This document shows, piece after piece, positions 60,428 to 64,000 of a stretch of DNA of 64,000 nt (within the stretch, counting starts at the first letter, position 1; each line of letters begins with the position of its first letter). The notes below the pieces were generated by a model, which saw only the letters and a program-made list of their open reading frames with translations, was not told the origin of the DNA and did no database searches. The stretch is from Sphaerotilus montanus. GTDB lineage: Bacteria > Pseudomonadota > Gammaproteobacteria > Burkholderiales > Burkholderiaceae_C. The translations under genes and the position numbers were made by a program. Location: contig NZ_JACCFH010000001.1 of the NCBI RefSeq assembly GCF_013410775.1, forward strand, positions 3,534,001 to 3,598,000, in the 5' to 3' direction.

Positions 60428-61348
60428 ATGGCCCTCAACTTCGACCTCAACGACCTGCTGGCCTTCCGCGCGGTGGCGGAGCTGCAGAATTTCCGCAAGG
60501 CGGCCGAGTCGATCAACCTGTCGCAGCCGGCGTTCAGCCGCCGCATCGAGAAGCTGGAGGACGCCCTGGGCGTGCGGCTGCTGGACCGCACGACGCGCAG
60601 CGTGACGCTCACCGCCGTGGGCCGCGACTTCGCGCGCAAGGTGAACGATTTGCTCGACGACCTGGACGCAACGCTGCTGGGCATCCGGGGTGTGTCAGCC
60701 ACGCGCATGGGCGAGGTGAGCATCGCCTGCGTGCCGTCGGCGGTGTACTACTTCCTGTCCAAGGTGATCCGCCGCTACCACGAGGTCTACCCGAAGATCC
60801 GCGTGCGCATCCTCGACGCCAGCGCCAACGAGGTGCTGGAGGCCGTCTCGCGCGGGCAGGCCGATTTCGGGCTCAACTTCATCGGCAGCCAGGAGCCGGA
60901 CATCGACTTCCAGCCGCTGCTGGAGGAGCGCTTCGTCGCCGCCTGCCGCCGCGACCACCCGCTGGCCCGCGAGCGCAGCGTCGCGTGGAGCGACCTGCGG
61001 CGCTACGACTTCATCTCGGTCAGCCAGTCCTCGGGCAACCGGGTGCTGCTCGACCAGGCGCTGGCCAGCCTGCGCGAGCGGCCGCAGAGCATCTACGAGG
61101 TGCAGCACGTCACGACCACGCTCGGTCTGGTCGAGGCCGGGCTGGGGGTCGCCGCCGTGCCGTCCATGGCGATGCCGGACGAGGACCACCCGCTGCTGGT
61201 CAGCGTGCCGCTGTCCGACCCGGTGGTGAAGCGCACGGTGGGGGTGATCCGGCGCAAGGGGCGTTCGCTCTCGCCGGCGGCCCAGCAGTTGCACGCCTTC
61301 CTGATGGAGATGGAGCGCATGTCCGGCCGCCCGGGCGCGGGCGACTGA
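60428..61348 (+). CDS. LysR-family regulator, probable controller of the prpF-tcu cluster
   Basis: The product is 306 residues. The N-terminal helix-turn-helix (LLAFRAVAELQNFRKAAESI, LSQPAFSRRIEKLEDALGV) is followed by the substrate-binding domain (about 95-300, IACVPSAVYYFLSKVIRRYH). Its divergent placement from the prpF-like gene, with a T-N11-A palindrome between, makes it the likely regulator of the tricarboxylate operon. The inducer is presumably the substrate or an intermediate. Confidence 0.92.
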   Translation: MALNFDLNDLLAFRAVAELQNFRKAAESINLSQPAFSRRIEKLEDALGVRLLDRTTRSVTLTAVGRDFARKVNDLLDDLDATLLGIRGVSATRMGEVSIACVPSAVYYFLSKVIRRYHEVYPKIRVRILDASANEVLEAVSRGQADFGLNFIGSQEPDIDFQPLLEERFVAACRRDHPLARERSVAWSDLRRYDFISVSQSSGNRVLLDQALASLRERPQSIYEVQHVTTTLGLVEAGLGVAAVPSMAMPDEDHPLLVSVPLSDPVVKRTVGVIRRKGRSLSPAAQQLHAFLMEMERMSGRPGAGD

Positions 61349-61357
61349 TCGGGCTGC

Positions 61358-62299
61358 TCAGGGCCGCTCGGGCAGCAGCCGGGCGCCGATCCAGCGCCCC
61401 TGGCGGACCAGTTCCCCCGCCACGTCGGCCAGCACGACGCGCGCGGCCAGCGCCGCGGGCGACAGCTCGTCGTCCGACAGGCTCACCAGCAGGTTGCTGC
61501 GCCGGGCGTGTGCGTCGGCGATGGGGATGAGCCGCAACGAGCCCGGCGGCTGGCGCGCGGTGGCCGCGCCCGGCTGGATCGTCGCGCCCAGGCCGGCCTG
61601 CACGGCATCCATCAGCATCGCCAGCCCGTCGATCTCCGCGACGATCAGCGGCTCGACCCGCGCGCGCGCAAACGCCGTGTTCAGCAAGGCCCGCAGCCCG
61701 TGCGGCCCGCTGGGCAGGACCAGGCCGAGCCCGAGCGCGCCGAGCTGGTCGAGGCCGATCGGGGCGGCGTCCTCGGGCCGGTCGAGCTGGTCTGCCCGAC
61801 CGACGAGGTAGAGCAGCTCGTCCAGCAGCGGCAGCACGCTCCAGCGCCGCATCGCGTCCACCTGGAACAGCACCGCCAGGTCGAGCTGCCGGGCGTTGAG
61901 CATCGCCGTCAGGTGGCCCGACAGGTTCTCGACCAGGTGCAGGCGCACCTCCGGGTAGCGTGCCCGCATGGCCTGCATCAGCGGCAAGCCCAGCACCGCC
62001 GCCGTGGACGGGGCGAGCCCGACACTGACCGAGCCGGACAGGCGGGCCTGCTGCGCGGCGATCATCGCGGCGTCCGCGTGGCGCAGCACCAGCTGGGCCT
62101 GGTGCCAGAAGGCCACGCCCGCATCGGTGGGCACCGCGCCATCCCGGGTGCGCTGCAGCAAGCGGGTGGACAGCTCGCTCTCCAGCCGGCTGATCTGCTG
62201 GCTCAGCGCGGAGGTGACCACGCCCAGATCGCGTGCAGCACGGCCCATGCCCCCCAGCTCGACCACCTTCACGAAGTAGCGCAGTTGCCGCAGTTCCAT
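61358..62299 (-). CDS. LysR-family regulator
   Basis: The product is 313 residues. It begins MELRQLRYFVKVVELGGMG, followed by the HTH SALSQQISRLESELSTRLLQ and a LysR substrate-binding domain (SVSVGLAPSTAAVLGLPL). The N-terminal pattern is that of the Nac/Cbl-like LysR branch. It is convergent with the preceding LysR gene (9 bases apart). It starts 1 base from the stop of the DUF1615 lipoprotein gene on the same strand, so the two may be translationally coupled. The target is unknown. Confidence 0.9.
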   Translation of the reverse strand: MELRQLRYFVKVVELGGMGRAARDLGVVTSALSQQISRLESELSTRLLQRTRDGAVPTDAGVAFWHQAQLVLRHADAAMIAAQQARLSGSVSVGLAPSTAAVLGLPLMQAMRARYPEVRLHLVENLSGHLTAMLNARQLDLAVLFQVDAMRRWSVLPLLDELLYLVGRADQLDRPEDAAPIGLDQLGALGLGLVLPSGPHGLRALLNTAFARARVEPLIVAEIDGLAMLMDAVQAGLGATIQPGAATARQPPGSLRLIPIADAHARRSNLLVSLSDDELSPAALAARVVLADVAGELVRQGRWIGARLLPERP

Positions 62300-62300
62300 C

Positions 62301-63635
62301 TCAGGGCCGCGGATCGCTGGCGGCCGGCACCGGCGGCGCCACCGTGTCCCGTGCCAGACAGGTTCGATACCGCGCCTCGCAGCGATCAGCGAACCATGCG
62401 GTCGTCAGCTTGCGCGAGATCTTCGGGCTGTTCAGGTCGATGTCGGGCAGCTGCTCGCGCGGTGGCCTCAGCCCGCGCTTGTCGGCCAGCTGGTACAGCC
62501 GCCGGTAGGTCGGCGACTGCTCGAACTCGAAGCGCTTCTCCAGCTTCAGGTCGCGCTCGATCTGTGCCGCGTTCACGCCCAGCTCGGCCTGCAGCGCCAG
62601 CAGGGCGCGCCACGCCTGGCTCGGCTCGGTGCGCGGCGATACCGGCTCGCCGCCCTTGTAGCGCAGCAGGTCGCCATCCGGGTCGATCTTCTGGCCGGTC
62701 AGCTGCACCAGCAGGGCCTGCACGGCGGCGTTGCGGCTGCTGTAGCGGCCGGCGTTGTAGTCGGCGAAGCGGTAGAGCATCCGGTTGTACGAGACCGGGT
62801 AGTCCAGCAGCATCGCCGCGCCGAAGTACAGCCCGCCGCGCCGTTTGAACACCTCTTCGCGCGGTGTGCCGGCCGGCCGCCACGGGTAGGGCCTGTCGCG
62901 CATCTGTTCGGTGGCGAAGGCGACGCTGACCTGGGTCGAGCCGCCCGTGCGCACCGGGTTCTGGCCACCCGCGAGCTGCGCGCCCATCGGGATCTCGCGG
63001 ATCATGTCCTCGTAGAGCAGCGAGAGTTCGCGCTCGGTGCGCAGCCGGTCCAGGCGCTGCTGGTAGGTGCGGCCGTCCGGCGAGGTCTTCGACAGCGCGA
63101 GGTCCATCACCGCCTTCGGGATGCCGAAGCGCTCGCGTTTCTTGTCGAGTTCGGCCTTGGCGATCTTCGAGAGATTGGCCACTGGTGGGTCAGCCTGCCA
63201 GGTCGATTCCTGCTCGATCACGGCGGCCAGCGCGCAGACCTTGTGCGCCTGTGCCGGGATCGACAGCGCGGCGAAGGCGGTGGCGATGTCGTCGGCCCAG
63301 GCGCTGCGGTCGGTGATGTTCGGCGGCAGCACGCGCAGCGCGACAGCGCGCACCTCGGCCGCGCTGACCGGCGCAGGAGGCGGCGGCGGTGGCGGCGCGG
63401 GGGGCAGCGGGGGCAGGGCCGGCGGTGGGGGTGGCACGGGGACGGGTGCCGGGACGGGCGCTGGCGTCGGCGCCGATCCCGGTCCCGGCGTGGGCGCCGG
63501 AACGGGTGTCGTCGGCAGCGTGATCACGGGCGCCGGGGCGGGGGCGGGCGGCAGGCGGTCGCTGGGCAGCGTGCCGCAGGCGGCCAGTCCGGCCATCACG
63601 GGGGCGAGGGCGGCAAGGCGCAGGGTGCGTGTCAT
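62301..63635 (-). CDS. DUF1615 lipoprotein, lysozyme-like, with proline-rich linker
   Basis: The product is 444 residues. The lipobox is MAGLAACGTL (Cys near residue 20). Then comes a Pro/Ala/Val linker of about 65 residues, which includes a run of seven prolines, and the DUF1615 domain (about 95-425). The segment ALAAVIEQESTWQADPP resembles the catalytic-Glu helix of soluble lytic transglycosylases, so a cell-wall hydrolase role is plausible but unproven. The linker would let the domain reach the peptidoglycan from the outer membrane. It lies 21 bases downstream of the FemAB-like gene. Confidence 0.82.
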   Translation of the reverse strand: MTRTLRLAALAPVMAGLAACGTLPSDRLPPAPAPAPVITLPTTPVPAPTPGPGSAPTPAPVPAPVPVPPPPPALPPLPPAPPPPPPPAPVSAAEVRAVALRVLPPNITDRSAWADDIATAFAALSIPAQAHKVCALAAVIEQESTWQADPPVANLSKIAKAELDKKRERFGIPKAVMDLALSKTSPDGRTYQQRLDRLRTERELSLLYEDMIREIPMGAQLAGGQNPVRTGGSTQVSVAFATEQMRDRPYPWRPAGTPREEVFKRRGGLYFGAAMLLDYPVSYNRMLYRFADYNAGRYSSRNAAVQALLVQLTGQKIDPDGDLLRYKGGEPVSPRTEPSQAWRALLALQAELGVNAAQIERDLKLEKRFEFEQSPTYRRLYQLADKRGLRPPREQLPDIDLNSPKISRKLTTAWFADRCEARYRTCLARDTVAPPVPAASDPRP

Positions 63636-63656
63636 GGGCGGCGATTATCCGGGCTC

Positions 63657-64000
63657 TCATGGCTCCGACTTGAACGGATTGCGCTCCCGCAACTCGCCCA
63701 CATAGGCCGCGATGCCGGCGGTCTCCTCATCCAGAAACCGCGCCACCGCATCGGCGAATCCCGGGTGCCGCAGCCAGTGCGCCGAGGTGGTCTTCACCGG
63801 CAGCAGCCCGCGCGCCATCTTGTGCTCGCCCTGCGCGCCCCCTTCGAAGCGCACGAAGCGCTCGCGCACGCACCAGTCCAGCGGCTCGTGGTAGCAGGCG
63901 GCGAAGTGCAGGTGCTGGATGGCTTCGGTGCAGCCCCAGTAGCGCCCATAGGCCACGCGCTGCGCCGGGTCGAGCGCCACCAGCGACGCCGCCACCCGTT
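63657..64000 (-). CDS. FemAB-like acyltransferase (PF04339 type), C-terminal part cut by window edge
   Basis: About the last 114 codons are present; the gene begins beyond the right edge. The C-terminal sequence GRYWGCTEAIQHLHFAACYH, GAQGEHKMARGLLPVKTTSA and HPGFADAVARFL is characteristic of the PF04339 GNAT/FemAB-like family, sometimes called peptidoglycan biosynthesis or recognition proteins. Substrate unknown. The stop lies 21 bases upstream of the DUF1615 start, suggesting one transcript. Confidence 0.8.
   Translation of the reverse strand, partial: RVAASLVALDPAQRVAYGRYWGCTEAIQHLHFAACYHEPLDWCVRERFVRFEGGAQGEHKMARGLLPVKTTSAHWLRHPGFADAVARFLDEETAGIAAYVGELRERNPFKSEP

Noticed and set aside
63390-63480. 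GC-rich simple-repeat tract that looks like a microsatellite
   Set aside because: It encodes the proline-rich linker of the DUF1615 lipoprotein in frame, so it is coding low complexity.

Overview
The window is GC-rich chromosomal DNA from a betaproteobacterium of the order Burkholderiales. Gene content points to the Leptothrix/Sphaerotilus/Rubrivivax neighbourhood, but the species cannot be fixed from sequence alone. Supporting signs are the Cupriavidus-type hox/hyp hydrogenase genes, a tandem glycine riboswitch before gcvTHP, an intracellular PHB depolymerase, a PEP-CTERM protein, orphan TctC-type solute receptors and two LysR regulators.

Layout. 0-9.3 kb: start of metY, a CBS protein, a HAMP-only membrane protein, a chemotaxis/signalling group (two CheW-like, STAS, CheY-like, possible CheZ-like) around aroC, an esterase, ltaE, and a lipoprotein/ECF sigma/anti-sigma group. 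9.3-17.4 kb: gcvTHP behind a glycine riboswitch, then a FadH-type reductase carrying an extra NTF2-like tail, divergent from a PadR regulator with two matching palindromic operators. 17.4-41 kb: the hydrogenase region. In transcription order on the minus strand it holds hoxC-hoxJ (H2-sensing large subunit and kinase), then after pilU and an AT-rich islet hoxK-hoxG-hupE-hoxZ-M-L-O-Q-R-T-V-hypA-B-F-C-D-E (O2-tolerant membrane-bound uptake hydrogenase, nickel import and maturation), then pldA, an exonuclease, and hoxA-hoxB (response regulator and sensor small subunit). 41-47 kb: small unknown proteins, a methyltransferase, infA, a catalytically dead-looking GH16-like PEP-CTERM protein, tRNA-Ala(CGC), an RnfB-like ferredoxin and phaZ. 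47-52.5 kb: a membrane H+-pyrophosphatase fused to an OmpA-like domain, divergent from soluble ppa, with a perfect FNR-type box between them, and an SbmA/YddA-like ABC exporter. 52.5-64 kb: a tricarballylate/aconitate-type catabolic cluster (prpF-like, two TctC receptors, porin, SDR, tcuA, tcuB) with divergent LysR, a second LysR, a DUF1615 lipoprotein and the end of a FemAB-like protein.

How it fits together. HoxB/HoxC would sense H2 and, through HoxJ and HoxA, control a sigma-54 promoter visible upstream of hoxK. The membrane-bound enzyme HoxKG then feeds electrons to cytochrome b HoxZ. HupE supplies nickel, Hyp proteins build the Fe(CN)2CO/Ni site, and HoxM/L/O/Q/R/T/V perform enzyme-specific maturation. 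The two sensor subunits are encoded about 21 kb apart, although they must form one complex.

The most interesting observations are: the split sensor hydrogenase; the retained diagnostic residues of the O2-tolerant enzyme and the O2-insensitive sensor; a palindromic extragenic repeat captured in frame inside hypF; a His-rich loop in the middle of the HypB GTPase domain; the HppA-OmpA and FadH-NTF2 fusions; the missing stop codon between prpF-like and tctC genes; and an AT-rich islet with an Mrr-like nuclease and a frameshifted antitoxin remnant.
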